This document shows, in pieces, positions 32,547 to 41,135 of a stretch of 64,000 nucleotides of DNA. The translations under genes were made by a program, and so were the position numbers. A model generated the notes under the pieces. The model saw only the letters and a list, made by a program, of their open reading frames with translations. It searched no databases and was not told the DNA's origin. The stretch is from Actinacidiphila sp. DG2A-62 (lineage in GTDB: Bacteria > Actinomycetota > Actinomycetes > Streptomycetales > Streptomycetaceae), in contig NZ_JAYMGI010000002.1 in the NCBI RefSeq assembly GCF_035825295.1, positions 4,097,001 through 4,161,000 on the forward strand. The letters are read 5' to 3'. The first letter of the stretch is position 1. Every line of letters starts with the position of its first letter.

Positions 32547-33584
32547 TCAGGTCAGGCCGTGGCTCTGGGCGTAGCGGGTGGCGGCGGCGCGGTCGCGGGA
32601 GGCGGTCTTGGCGAAGATCCGGTTGATGTGGGTCTTCACGGTGTTGTGGCTGAGGTAGAGCTGCGCGGCGATCTCGGCGTTGTTCAGGCCCCGCGCGATC
32701 AGGGCGAGGATCTCGGCCTCGCGGCGGGTCAGCCCGTCGGGCAGCGCGGCGCGCGCGGCGCCTGCCGTACGGTCGGCGGGCGCGCCGTCCGGGTCCGCGG
32801 GCGGCGGGGGCGCGGGGTCCGCGGGCGGTACGTGGGCCGCCGCCAGGAGCGTGGCCTGCACGGAGGGGTGCAGGACGGTCAGTCCGGCCACGGCGCTGTG
32901 CAGCGTACGGGCGATGTGCGCGCGGTCCGCGTCCTTGGTGAGGAAGCTGCGCGCGCCGGCCCGCAGCGTGTCGACCACGGAACGGTCGTCCGCGTACGTG
33001 GTGAGCACGACCACGGCGACCTCCGGGTGCTCGGCGGTCAGCCGCCGCGTCGCCTCGGTGCCGTCCATCACCGGCATGTGCAGGTCCAGCAGGATCGCGT
33101 CCGGGCGCAGCGCGGCGACCTGCTCCAGCGCCTGCCGGCCGTCCGCCGCGGTGCCGACGACCTCGACGTCCGGCAGCAGGTCGAGCATGATCGCGAGCCC
33201 TTCGCGGACGCTGGCCTGATCGTCGGCGACGACAAGGCGCAGGGGAGCGCCGGGGGCGCCGGGGGCGCCGGATGCACCCGGGATGCCGGGGGTGCTCGGG
33301 GTGCCGGGGGTGCCCGGAGCGGCGGGGGTGCCCGGAGCGCCAGGTGCTCCGGAGGCGCCCGGAGCGCCGGGGGTGCTCGGAGCGCCAGAGGTGCCCAAGC
33401 CGGCGGAAGCACCCGGGTTGCCCGGGGTGCCGGGCGCACCCGGGGCGCCCGCAGTGCTCCAGCGGCCGGAAGCACTCGGAGGACCGGACGTGTCCGGGGT
33501 GTCGGGGGTGCCGGCGTCGCCCGTGGTGCCTGCGTCACCCGTGCCCGCGTTCGCGCCCGCGCCCGCGCCGTGCGTGGCGCTCAC
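32547..33584 (-). CDS. NarL/LuxR response regulator with collagen-like N-terminal extension
   Basis: The protein has 345 residues. The GTG at 33584 overlaps the kinase stop as GTGA. Residues 1-114 are low complexity and, from about 45, mostly collagen-like Gly-x-Pro/Gly-x-x triplets such as GAPGAPGTPGNPGAS and GTPGTPSTPGIPGAS. The receiver domain follows (LRLVVADDQASVREGLAIML), with the phosphoacceptor Asp in AILLDLHMPVMDG and Lys in FLTKDAD. A Pro/Ala linker leads to a LuxR helix-turn-helix (LTRREAEILALIARGLNNAE, IAAQLYLSHNTVKTHINRIF). Ordinary members have about 220 residues and start at the receiver. The next in-frame Val codons could give a shorter protein, but none has a clear ribosome site. 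Confidence 0.85.
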   Translation of the reverse strand: MSATHGAGAGANAGTGDAGTTGDAGTPDTPDTSGPPSASGRWSTAGAPGAPGTPGNPGASAGLGTSGAPSTPGAPGASGAPGAPGTPAAPGTPGTPSTPGIPGASGAPGAPGAPLRLVVADDQASVREGLAIMLDLLPDVEVVGTAADGRQALEQVAALRPDAILLDLHMPVMDGTEATRRLTAEHPEVAVVVLTTYADDRSVVDTLRAGARSFLTKDADRAHIARTLHSAVAGLTVLHPSVQATLLAAAHVPPADPAPPPPADPDGAPADRTAGAARAALPDGLTRREAEILALIARGLNNAEIAAQLYLSHNTVKTHINRIFAKTASRDRAAATRYAQSHGLT

Positions 33585-35245
33585 CGGGTGCTCCGCCCGG
33601 TCCGCCCGGTTCCGGCGTTGAGCGCGTCGGACGCGTCGGCCCCGTCGGGTACGCCGAATGCCTCGAACGCCTCGGGTGCGCGCGGGACGCGGGCGGTGAC
33701 GGCCCAGACGGCATCGGCGCTCCCGGGGGTCCGGACCGCCCCGGCGGTGCTCGCCCCCGAGGCGGCGTCGTCCGCGCCGGACGCGTCGGAAACGCCGGAC
33801 ACGCCGGACGCGGCGGCGTCCGCGTCCGTGCCCGCGGCCACGCGGCCCGCGGTGAGCGTGCCGCCCAGCAGCAGCAGGCGTTCGCGCATCCCCGTCAGGC
33901 CGTAGCCGCCGTCGACCGTGGACATCGCGGGCGCGGCCGGCGTACGGCCGCCGGGAGCACCGCCGGGACCGGCGCCGCCGCCGGGGCCGGGGGCCGGAGC
34001 CGCGGGCGCGTCCAGCGGGTTGACGACGGTCATGGCCACATCCTCCCGCCCGTAGGCGAGGGCGACGGAGACGGGGCGGCCGGGTGCGTGCTTGGCGGCG
34101 TTGACCAGGGACTCCTGGGCGGTGCGCAGCAAGGCCAGCGTCTGGTCGGGCGGCAGCGGCCCGGGCTCGCCGGTCACGTGCACGGTGACCTGCGTGCCGT
34201 GCCGCTCCTCGTGCGCCGCCGCCATCGCGGTCAGCTCCTCGCCGAGCGAGCGGCGGTCGCTGCGCAGCGCGTGCACCGCGCGCCGGGTCTCGTTCAGGCC
34301 GTCGGAGGCCATCCGCTGGGCGGTGGCGAGCACGGCGTCGACCCGCGCGACGTCCACCGCCGGGCGGGCCAGCGCCGCCGTGCCCGCCTCCAGCAGCGCC
34401 CGCGCCGCCTGGATCTGGATGCCCAGCGCGCCCAGCGAGTGCGCGAGCACATCGTGGATCTCGCGGGCCAGCCGGGCCCGTTCGTCGAGGACCGCGCCGC
34501 GGTGCCGCTCGGCGCGCAGCTGCTCGGTCCGGGCCAGCAAGGCCGCGCTCTGCTCGGCCCGCACCCGGTACGCGCGGCGGTTGAACCCGATCAGCAGGCC
34601 GACCGCAAGCCCGCCGACCACGCCGAGCGTGCGCTCGACCGCCGCGTCCACGACCACCGCGCCGCCGGCCGCGGCCGCGACGCCCGCGCCGAACACCGCC
34701 CAGCCCGAGCTGATCCGCACCTCGGTGCCGGCCTCGACCACGGCCATGACGGCGAGCGCGATCATCGCGCCGCCGTCCCCCACCGGCGCGAGGGCGGCGC
34801 TCAGCACGGTGGTCAGCGCGAGCACGCCGGTCAGCAGCGGACCGGCGGGCGCGCCGGTGACGACGCGGCGGCGGTCGGTCACCGCCCACACCGCGAACAG
34901 CACGCCGCACGCGGCGTACACGCCGAGCGTCACCGGGCGTGCCACCGGGCCGAGCGACGCGGTGACGAGGACGTCGACCCCGACCACCGCGTAGACGATG
35001 GCCCTGATCAGCCACGACACCGTACGGAGCACGGCCTCACGATAGCCCCGGCCGCGGGGCCGCTCGAAGGCCCGGGACCACCCGCCCGGCCGCGTCCTCC
35101 CGAGGCGCCCGCCCGCTCCGGCCGCTCCGGCCGCTCCGCCCGCGCCGGCCACTCCGGCTGCTCCGGGCCGCCCCGACGCTCCCGGGCGCCGCGCTGCCGC
35201 CCCCGGCCCCGGCCCCGCCGGAGAGCCGGACCGCGGCTCGGTCAC
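33581..35245 (-). CDS. NarL-class sensor histidine kinase
   Basis: The protein has 554 residues if started at GTG 35245, which overlaps the upstream stop as GTGA; GTG 35032 is the alternative and gives 483 residues beginning at the first TM helix. The stretch before it is Gly/Ala/Pro-rich. Several TM segments (VSWLIRAIVYAVVGVDVLVT onward) form the sensor. HisKA_3 has the H box LAREIHDVLAHSLGALGIQI, and the ATPase has the N box TAQESLVNAAKHAPGRPVSV and G box GGYGLTGMRERLLLLGG. A Gly/Pro-rich insert lies in the lid and an Ala/Ser/Asp repeat tail follows. Coupling to the response regulator is by four-base overlap. Confidence 0.85.
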   Translation of the reverse strand: MTEPRSGSPAGPGPGAAARRPGASGRPGAAGVAGAGGAAGAAGAGGRLGRTRPGGWSRAFERPRGRGYREAVLRTVSWLIRAIVYAVVGVDVLVTASLGPVARPVTLGVYAACGVLFAVWAVTDRRRVVTGAPAGPLLTGVLALTTVLSAALAPVGDGGAMIALAVMAVVEAGTEVRISSGWAVFGAGVAAAAGGAVVVDAAVERTLGVVGGLAVGLLIGFNRRAYRVRAEQSAALLARTEQLRAERHRGAVLDERARLAREIHDVLAHSLGALGIQIQAARALLEAGTAALARPAVDVARVDAVLATAQRMASDGLNETRRAVHALRSDRRSLGEELTAMAAAHEERHGTQVTVHVTGEPGPLPPDQTLALLRTAQESLVNAAKHAPGRPVSVALAYGREDVAMTVVNPLDAPAAPAPGPGGGAGPGGAPGGRTPAAPAMSTVDGGYGLTGMRERLLLLGGTLTAGRVAAGTDADAAASGVSGVSDASGADDAASGASTAGAVRTPGSADAVWAVTARVPRAPEAFEAFGVPDGADASDALNAGTGRTGRSTR

Positions 35246-35928
35246 CGGAGGAAGCCGCCGCGCCGGCCGCGGCCCGCCCGGCGTTCCCGCACGCCGTACG
35301 GCAGCCGCGCGCCGGACCCCGCACCGAACCCCGCACCCAACCCCACACCGAACCCCGTACCGGCGCGGGCGTCGGACCCGGTGTGGAACCCCGTGCCCGG
35401 CCCGGTGCCGAACCGGTCGCCGGCGCCGCCCAGGCGGTCCAGCGCGAAGACCGAGCCGTCCGGCTCGGGCGCGAACGCGATGCCCGCCACGTACGCCCGG
35501 CGGGCGATGACCGCGGCCTGGCCGAGCCGGTTGAGGCCGAGCATGAGGATGATCGGCGCCGAGGACGCGGCGACGTGCGCGCCGCAGGCGTGGGCGAGCG
35601 CGGTGGTCAGCAGCCGCGAGGCGATCAGCGCGGCCCACAGCCACAGACCGCGCGGCGGCAGCTGCCCCCACAGCCTGCCGTCGCGTTCGCTCAGCCGCAG
35701 GACCGCGCCCTGGGCCAGGCCGATCGCCACCGCGACGGCGCCGCCGGCGGCCAGCAGCACCACGTCGGCCGCGCCGACCGCGTGCCCGTGGCCGTGCAGC
35801 CGGCTCGCGCCGACGACGGCGAGCACCGCGGGCAGCACCACCACGCGCTTGCCGCGCAGCGGCTCGCCGATCAGCTGGCGGCCGATGACGTAGACCGCCA
35901 CGGCGACGACGACCAGGACGTCGATCAC
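35242..35928 (-). CDS. Integral membrane protein with Gly-rich tail, first gene of kinase operon
   Basis: The protein has 228 residues. The GTG at 35928 has GGAGG 6 nt upstream. The hydrophobic part begins VIDVLVVVAVAVYVIGRQLI with GEPLRGKRVVVLPAVLAVVG, which resembles the DUF1453/CcdC-like family of actinomycetes, and has about five TM segments. The last 45 residues are a Gly-rich repeat (GTGPGTGFHTG, GTGFGVGLGAGFGAGSG). Its stop overlaps the kinase start, so all three genes are probably one transcript. It may be a sensor partner of the kinase. The role is otherwise unknown. Confidence 0.78.
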   Translation of the reverse strand: MIDVLVVVAVAVYVIGRQLIGEPLRGKRVVVLPAVLAVVGASRLHGHGHAVGAADVVLLAAGGAVAVAIGLAQGAVLRLSERDGRLWGQLPPRGLWLWAALIASRLLTTALAHACGAHVAASSAPIILMLGLNRLGQAAVIARRAYVAGIAFAPEPDGSVFALDRLGGAGDRFGTGPGTGFHTGSDARAGTGFGVGLGAGFGAGSGARLPYGVRERRAGRGRRGGFLR

Positions 35929-36017
35929 GGCACTCCTCCTTCGAGCGTCGGTCCGCCGCGCTCGTCGCCCGGCTCCGACGACGCTAGGCAGGCGGCGCGG
36001 CGCGGACGTCACACCAC

Positions 36018-36069
36018 GGGGTGAGGCCGGGGGTGACGCGCGGGGTGAGGCCCGGCGCGGCAGGGGTGA
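36018..36069. repeat. GGGGTGA iterons at 12-bp spacing in divergent promoter region
   Basis: GGGGTGA occurs at 36018, 36030, 36042 and 36063. The first three units repeat every 12 bp (GGGGTGAGGCCG, GGGGTGACGCGC, GGGGTGAGGCCC). They lie between the membrane-kinase-regulator operon (start 35928) and the divergent membrane gene (start 36218), where a regulator array would be expected. Confidence 0.6.
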
Positions 36070-36217
36070 GCGCGGCGGCCGGGGCGGCGCGCCGGATCAC
36101 CCCGGAACTGGACCCGCGCTCCGATCCGCCCGGCGGCGCGCGCGGCGAGTGTGGAGACCGTCGGCGCGACACCGCCCGGCGGCCCGCACCCCTGCCGCAT
36201 CCCGCAAGGAGTCCCTG

Positions 36218-36751
36218 ATGGCCTCGGAACTGACCCAGGCGATGATCGTCAACGGCGCCGTCCTGGTCGCCGTGCTGGAGAGCGACCTCGGCCCGCACCG
36301 CAGGATCGGCAGACTGCGCGTCCTGCGGCCGCCGCTCGCCGCCTGCGTGATCGTCCCGCTGTTCGTGGCGCGCCCGGCCACCCACGGCACCGGCCTGCTG
36401 CTCGAAGTCCTCGCCGCCGCGCTGGGGTTCCTCGGCGGGCTGGCGGCGCTCGCTCTGATGGACGTCTACCGCAGCCCCAGGACCGGCGGCGCGGTCAGCC
36501 GCAGCGGCTGGCCGTACGCGCTGCTGTGGGTCGTGGTGGTCGGGGCGCGCACGGCGTTCTCGTACGGCTCGGCGCACTGGTTCCCGGCGCAGCTCGCGTC
36601 CTGGTGCGGTCGGCACGACGTGTCCGCGGCGGCGATCACCGACGGGCTGATCCTGATGGCGGTGGCCATGCTGCTGACCCGCACGGTCGGTTTGGCGCAC
36701 CGCGCCGCCAAGCTCCCGCCGGCCGCGCGCCCGGTGCCGCTGTCCGCCTGA
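36218..36751 (+). CDS. Integral membrane protein divergent from kinase operon
   Basis: The protein has 177 residues; the ATG at 36218 has AAGGAG 6 nt upstream. Four to five hydrophobic segments are visible (MIVNGAVLVAVLESD, LAACVIVPLFVARP, LEVLAAALGFLGGLAALALM, YALLWVVVVGARTAFSYGS). Between them is the polar loop DVYRSPRTGGAVSRSG. It is similar in style to small streptomycete membrane proteins found next to DUF1453-type genes. I do not recognise a function. Its promoter region is shared with the operon of the 35242-35928 membrane protein, kinase and regulator, so it is a likely target of that system. Confidence 0.75.
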   Translation: MASELTQAMIVNGAVLVAVLESDLGPHRRIGRLRVLRPPLAACVIVPLFVARPATHGTGLLLEVLAAALGFLGGLAALALMDVYRSPRTGGAVSRSGWPYALLWVVVVGARTAFSYGSAHWFPAQLASWCGRHDVSAAAITDGLILMAVAMLLTRTVGLAHRAAKLPPAARPVPLSA

Positions 36752-36929
36752 ACCTCGTGAACCGCCTGGCCCGCCGCAGCCCCGCGCGGGGAAAGCCTTA
36801 CCGCCCCGGGGGATGCCGTACGCGACCCCGTATCGCCCCGACACCACCCCCAACGCCCCTTTCCACCACTAAAGTCGCCGCACCCGTGGATTTGCGGGCG
36901 GCGGCACGCGCGGTAAGGGGGGCGGCGGC

Positions 36930-37407
36930 ATGACCGCAGGGGAGACGGCGGTGCGGCTCGTGCTCGACACCGGGGACGGTGACGAGGAGCGGGCCGAGGA
37001 GGAGATCCGCTATCTGCTCGCCGAGGTCGAGGAGTTGGGCGTGGAGCGGGTCGAGCGGGCGGCGCTCGGGCACGCGCCGGCCGGGGCCCGCGCGGACGCG
37101 GCGTTCGAACTCGGCGCTCTGGTCGTCGCGTTGGGCGGCAGCGGCGCGCTGCTGCCGGCGCTGGTCGGGCTCGCCCGCGACTGGATCGCCCGCAGGCGCT
37201 CGGGCACGATCCGGATCACGATCGGCGACGACACGCTCGAACTCACCGCGACCACCGACGCGATGGGCCGCCGGGCGCTGGAGGAGTTCCTGCGCCTGGC
37301 ACGACCCTGCCCTCCCTGCCCTCGAAGCCGACCCCTCGTCCGACGCCGACGCCGGCACCGGCACACACACCGGCACCGGTGCCGGCACCGCGCCCGACCC
37401 CCGCTAG
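36930..37407 (+). CDS. Effector-associated constant component EACC1, frameshifted near the 3' end as read
   Basis: This is a small protein of about 159 residues when repaired, with ATG 36930 after AGGGGGG. It matches the EACC1 pattern: a beta strand (TAVRLVLDTGDGDEERAEEE), a helix (IRYLLAEVEELG), a central helical pair (ELGALVVALGGSGALLPALV, GLARDWIARRRS), and a closing beta hairpin (GTIRITIGDDTLELTATTDA). EACC1 is a predicted non-catalytic partner of effector domains such as caspases in bacterial conflict systems. The frame is lost at about 37297-37302; restoring a GC dinucleotide gives EEFLRLAHDPALPALEADPS and an Asp/Gly/Thr-rich tail that stops 3 nt before the caspase ATG. Confidence 0.8.
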
Positions 37408-37410
37408 GCC

Positions 37411-40227
37411 ATGCCGAGCCGCGCACTGATCATCGCCAACAGCCGTTACGAGGACGGCCACTTCGCGGAACTCCCCGGCGCCACCGCCGACGCCGCCGCC
37501 CTCGCGGAGGTGCTCGGCGACCCCGCCATCGGCGGCTTCGCCGTCGAGTCCCTGGTCGACGCCCGGCAGCGCGACGCGATGCGCGCGATGGAGGCGTTCT
37601 TCACCCGCGCGGGCCGCGACGACCTGCTGCTCCTGCACCTGTCGCTGCACGGCTGGAAGGACCTGCGCGGCCGGCTGTACTTCGTGATGAGCGACACCGA
37701 GCGGGACCTGCCCGGCGCGACCGCGATCCCGGCCGACCGGGTCAGCGACTGGATGGAGCAGAGCAGGTCCCGGCGCATCGTCGTGATGCTCGACTGCTGC
37801 TACAGCGGGGCGTTCGCGATGAACGCGGTACGGCGCGCCGCCGGTCCGCCCGCCGTGGACGTGGCCGAGCCGTTCGCGGGCAACGGCCGCGTGGTGCTCA
37901 CCGCGTCGACCGCGCTGCAGTACGCCTACGAGGGCCGGCCGGACGGAGCGCAGGGCGGGCGCGAGGACGGACCGCAGGGCGACCCCGGGCAACCCGGACA
38001 ACCCGGACAGCCGCGGCAGGACGTCCGCTTCAGCCGGCAGCCCGCACAGCCGTCGGTCTTCACCGCGGCGGTGGTGCGCGGGCTCAAGGACGGCTCGGCG
38101 GACCTGGACGGCGACGGGCTGGTCTCCGTCGAGGAGTTGTACGCCTACGTGCACGAGCAGGTGCGGCAGTCGATCGCCGGGCAGACCCCGACGCTCAGCG
38201 TGGACAACGCGCAGGGCGTCATCCACCTGGCCCGCAGCCCGCGCCACGACGACGTCGACCGGCTCACCGAGATGCGCGCGGCGGTGCTCGACCGGCAGGC
38301 GTGGAAGCGGATCGGCGCGCTGCACCTGGTGGAGGGCCTGCTCGGCAGCGTGCGCGAGCCGACCCGGGACGCGGCACGCGCCGCGCTGCTCGGCCTGATC
38401 GCCGACGCGGACCTCGAAGTGGCCGCGCGCGCCCGGCAGTTGTGGCACAAGCGGGGCCTCGGCGAGATCCCGCGGGTCGGCCCGCCGCGCCCGCAGGGAC
38501 GCCCCGGCCGACCCGGGCAGCCGGAGCAGGCGGGACAACCGGGACAGGCGGGACAACCGGGACAGGCGGCCGGGGAGGCCACGGCCGCCACCCCCGGCGC
38601 CCTCGTCGGCATCGACTTCGGCACCACGAACTCCTCGATCGGCCTGTTCGAGGGCGACGACGTCCGGCTGGTCCCCAACGCCGAGGGCTCGCTCACCACC
38701 CCGAGCATGGTCGCGATCACCGCCGGCGGCGAGATCCTGGTGGGCGCGGCGGCCAAGCGGCAGGCGGTCACCAACGCGGCGTACACCGTCCGCGCGGCCA
38801 AGCTGCGGCTCGGCACCGGCTGGAGCATCACGCGCGGCGGCGTCACGCTGACCGCGGAGGACGTCGCGGCCCACATCCTGGCCCGGCTGCGCGCGGACGC
38901 GGAGGCGTACTGGGGCGGGCCGCTGCGCGGCGCGGTGCTCACCGTCCCGGCGACCTTCGGCCACGCCCAGCGCGACGCGCTCGCCCGCGCCGGCCGGAAG
39001 GCCGGGCTCGTGGTGCACCGGATGATCAACGAGCCGACGGCGGCGGCCCTCACCTACGGCCTGGCCGGCACCGAGTCCGACGCGCTGGTCTTCGACCTGG
39101 GCGGCGGCACCCTCGACGTGTCGCTGATCGAGGTCTCCGACGGGGTGGTGGACGTCAAGGCCGGCGCGGGCGACGAGCACCTGGGCGGCGGCGACTGGGA
39201 CGCGCGGCTGGTCCGGCACCTGGCCGACCGGGTGCGGGAGCGGTACGGCGTCGACGTGACCGGTGACGCGCAGGCGATGCAGCGGCTCCAGGAGGCGGCC
39301 GAGGACGCGAAGATCGAGCTGTCGGCGGCGACCTCGGCGACCGTCTCGCTGCCCTTCCTCGCCACCGCGCACGGCACGCCCGTGCACCTCCAGGAGACGG
39401 TGACCCGCGCGGAGTTCGAGGCGATGACGCGCGACCTGCTGGAGCGCTGCCGGCGGCCGGTGGAGCAGGCGCTGCGGGACGCCGGGATCGGCCTGGCCGA
39501 CCTCGACCGGGTGATCCTGACCGGCGGCGCGACCCGGATGCCCGCGATCGACGCGCTGATGCGGCGGCTGACCGGCGGGAAGGCGCCGTACCGCGGCCTG
39601 ATCCCGGAGGGCATCGTCACCGGCGCGGCCCTCCAGGCGGGCGTGCTCACCGGCAGCGTGAAGGACGCGCTGCTGCTCGACGTGACGCCGATGACGCTCG
39701 GCATCGCGCTGCAGGACGGCTGGGCCATGGCGCTGATCGAGCGCAACACCACCATCCCGACGCTGCGGACCGAGTTCCTAGCCACCAGCGCCGCGAGCCC
39801 GCGCGCCATGACCCTGCGTCTGGTGGAGGGCAGTGAGGAGACGGCGGACGCCAACCGCACCCTGGCGGTCCTGGAGCTGCCGGACCTGCGCCGCGCCGGA
39901 CCGGGCATGCCCAGTGTCGTCGTCGGCCTCGACATCGACGCCAACGGCATCGTGCACCTGGTGGCCAGGGAGCGGTCGGGCCGCGCACGGTCGGCGAAGG
40001 CCCTGCGGGAGGAGGAGCGGGCGTTCCGCGACGCGGTGCGCGGCGGCTCGGAGTCCGCGCTCGACGAGATCACGGACGCGATGTACGCCGGCCGCCAGTG
40101 GAGCGTCACGGTCGACGCCGCGGCGCGCGAGCAGGCGGCGGCGCTGATGCGCTCCGAGCGCTGGGCGGCGCTGCGGGCGTCCGCGCCGGTCCACTGGACG
40201 CCGCCGCCGGAGCCCGAGGGGTCCTAG
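37411..40227 (+). CDS. Caspase-Hsp70 fusion protein (EACC1-associated caspase)
   Basis: The protein has 938 residues. Residues 1-275 are a C14/metacaspase-like domain: ALIIANSRYEDGHFAELPGA at the start, the catalytic His80 in LHLSLHGWKD and Cys130 in VVMLDCCYSGAF. A calcium-loop-like DLDGDGLVSVEELYAYVHEQ lies near 231. About 275-360 is helical. Gly-Gln-Pro collagen-like linkers lie near 190-208 and 365-395. From about 400 an Hsp70/DnaK module starts (VGIDFGTTNSSIGLF), with phosphate loop 2 DLGGGTLDVSLIE near 562, the adenosine motif ILTGGATRMPAIDALM, the beta substrate domain (VTPMTLGIALQDG, DIDANGIVHLVARE) and a short C-terminal helix region. I infer a cytosolic protease whose activation is gated by an Hsp70 ATPase. 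EACC1 is encoded 3 nt upstream. Confidence 0.9.
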   Translation: MPSRALIIANSRYEDGHFAELPGATADAAALAEVLGDPAIGGFAVESLVDARQRDAMRAMEAFFTRAGRDDLLLLHLSLHGWKDLRGRLYFVMSDTERDLPGATAIPADRVSDWMEQSRSRRIVVMLDCCYSGAFAMNAVRRAAGPPAVDVAEPFAGNGRVVLTASTALQYAYEGRPDGAQGGREDGPQGDPGQPGQPGQPRQDVRFSRQPAQPSVFTAAVVRGLKDGSADLDGDGLVSVEELYAYVHEQVRQSIAGQTPTLSVDNAQGVIHLARSPRHDDVDRLTEMRAAVLDRQAWKRIGALHLVEGLLGSVREPTRDAARAALLGLIADADLEVAARARQLWHKRGLGEIPRVGPPRPQGRPGRPGQPEQAGQPGQAGQPGQAAGEATAATPGALVGIDFGTTNSSIGLFEGDDVRLVPNAEGSLTTPSMVAITAGGEILVGAAAKRQAVTNAAYTVRAAKLRLGTGWSITRGGVTLTAEDVAAHILARLRADAEAYWGGPLRGAVLTVPATFGHAQRDALARAGRKAGLVVHRMINEPTAAALTYGLAGTESDALVFDLGGGTLDVSLIEVSDGVVDVKAGAGDEHLGGGDWDARLVRHLADRVRERYGVDVTGDAQAMQRLQEAAEDAKIELSAATSATVSLPFLATAHGTPVHLQETVTRAEFEAMTRDLLERCRRPVEQALRDAGIGLADLDRVILTGGATRMPAIDALMRRLTGGKAPYRGLIPEGIVTGAALQAGVLTGSVKDALLLDVTPMTLGIALQDGWAMALIERNTTIPTLRTEFLATSAASPRAMTLRLVEGSEETADANRTLAVLELPDLRRAGPGMPSVVVGLDIDANGIVHLVARERSGRARSAKALREEERAFRDAVRGGSESALDEITDAMYAGRQWSVTVDAAAREQAAALMRSERWAALRASAPVHWTPPPEPEGS

Positions 40228-40270
40228 CCCGCGGGACCGGCGGGCGGGGCCTGGGCGCGCTGCCTGCGCG

Positions 40271-40330
40271 GGACGCGCCGGGACGCACCCGGACGTGCGG
40301 GGACGTGCCGGGACGCGCGGGGACGCGTCC
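40271..40330. repeat. 10-bp tandem repeat, six units, before HhH-GPD gene
   Basis: Six consecutive 10-mers of the form GGACGCGCCG/GGACGTGCGG start at 40271, 40281, 40291, 40301, 40311 and 40321. The period equals about one helical turn, so one DNA face repeats. It ends 40 bp before the downstream start. Confidence 0.7.
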
Positions 40331-40369
40331 ACAACAGGCGGAATCCGGGACATGCGCGACGATGGGGAC

Positions 40370-41005
40370 ATGGACACCACCCTGCGACTGGCCCAGCGGC
40401 CCGAGGCCGACGACCTGCTCGGCCGCAGCCCGCTCGCCCTGCTCGTCGGCATGCTGCTGGACCAGCAGGTGCCGATGGAGTGGGCGTTCGCCGGCCCGTA
40501 CACGATCGCCCGGCGGCTCGGCGCGGACGACCTCGACGCGCGCACCGTCGCCGCGCAGGACCCGGAGGCGTTCGCCGCGCTGCTGGCCGAGAAGCCGGCG
40601 GTGCACCGCTACCCGGGCGCGATGGCCGGGCGGGTGCAGCAGCTGTGCCGCTATCTGGTCGACACCTACGACGGCGACGCCGCGGCGGTGTGGACCGGCG
40701 TCGGCGACGGCCGCGAGCTGCTCGCGCGGCTCACGGCGCTGCCCGGCTTCGGCGACCAGAAGGCCCGCATCTTCCTGGCGCTGCTCGGCAAGCAGCTCGG
40801 CGTCCGTCCGGCGGGCTGGCGCGAGGCCGCGGGGCCGTACGGCGAGGAGGGCTGCCACCGCTCGGTCGCCGACATCACCGGGCCCGACTCCCTGGCCCGG
40901 GTCCGCGCCCACAAGCAGGAGGCGAAGGCCGCGGCGAAGGCGGCGAAGGCCGCGAAGCAGGCGCGGGCGGCGAAGGCGGCCGAGGCCGCCCCGAAGAAGC
41001 GCTGA
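40370..41005 (+). CDS. HhH-GPD-type base excision DNA repair family protein
   Basis: The protein has 211 residues from ATG 40370, which has GGGG close upstream; ATG 40352 is an alternative. LLGRSPLALLVGMLLDQQVP is the typical start of the HhH-GPD glycosylase-like fold. ALPGFGDQKARIFLALLGKQ is the helix-hairpin-helix with the GF/GxxKA turn. The usual catalytic Lys and Asp of EndoIII are not evident, so it belongs to the uncharacterised HhH-GPD branch found in actinomycetes. The last 30 residues are a Lys/Ala-rich tail (KAAAKAAKAAKQARAAKAAE) that probably binds DNA. It is in the same direction as the caspase fusion, but 142 bp away. Confidence 0.82.
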   Translation: MDTTLRLAQRPEADDLLGRSPLALLVGMLLDQQVPMEWAFAGPYTIARRLGADDLDARTVAAQDPEAFAALLAEKPAVHRYPGAMAGRVQQLCRYLVDTYDGDAAAVWTGVGDGRELLARLTALPGFGDQKARIFLALLGKQLGVRPAGWREAAGPYGEEGCHRSVADITGPDSLARVRAHKQEAKAAAKAAKAAKQARAAKAAEAAPKKR

Positions 41006-41135
41006 TCCCGGGCGCCGCCCCCCCGCCAGGTCCCCGGGCCCGGCGCCCGCGCTCGGCCGCGGGTCGCCGGCCCAGGCCGCCGGCCCAAGCGGCTGGCCCA
41101 GGTCGCGGGCCCGGGTCAGCTCTGCCTCCCGCGCC

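Noticed and set aside
33240..33600. CRISPR-like array from repeated GGGGTGCCGGGGGTG words
   Set aside because: There are no unique spacers of constant length. The repeats are triplet-based and code for the collagen-like arm.
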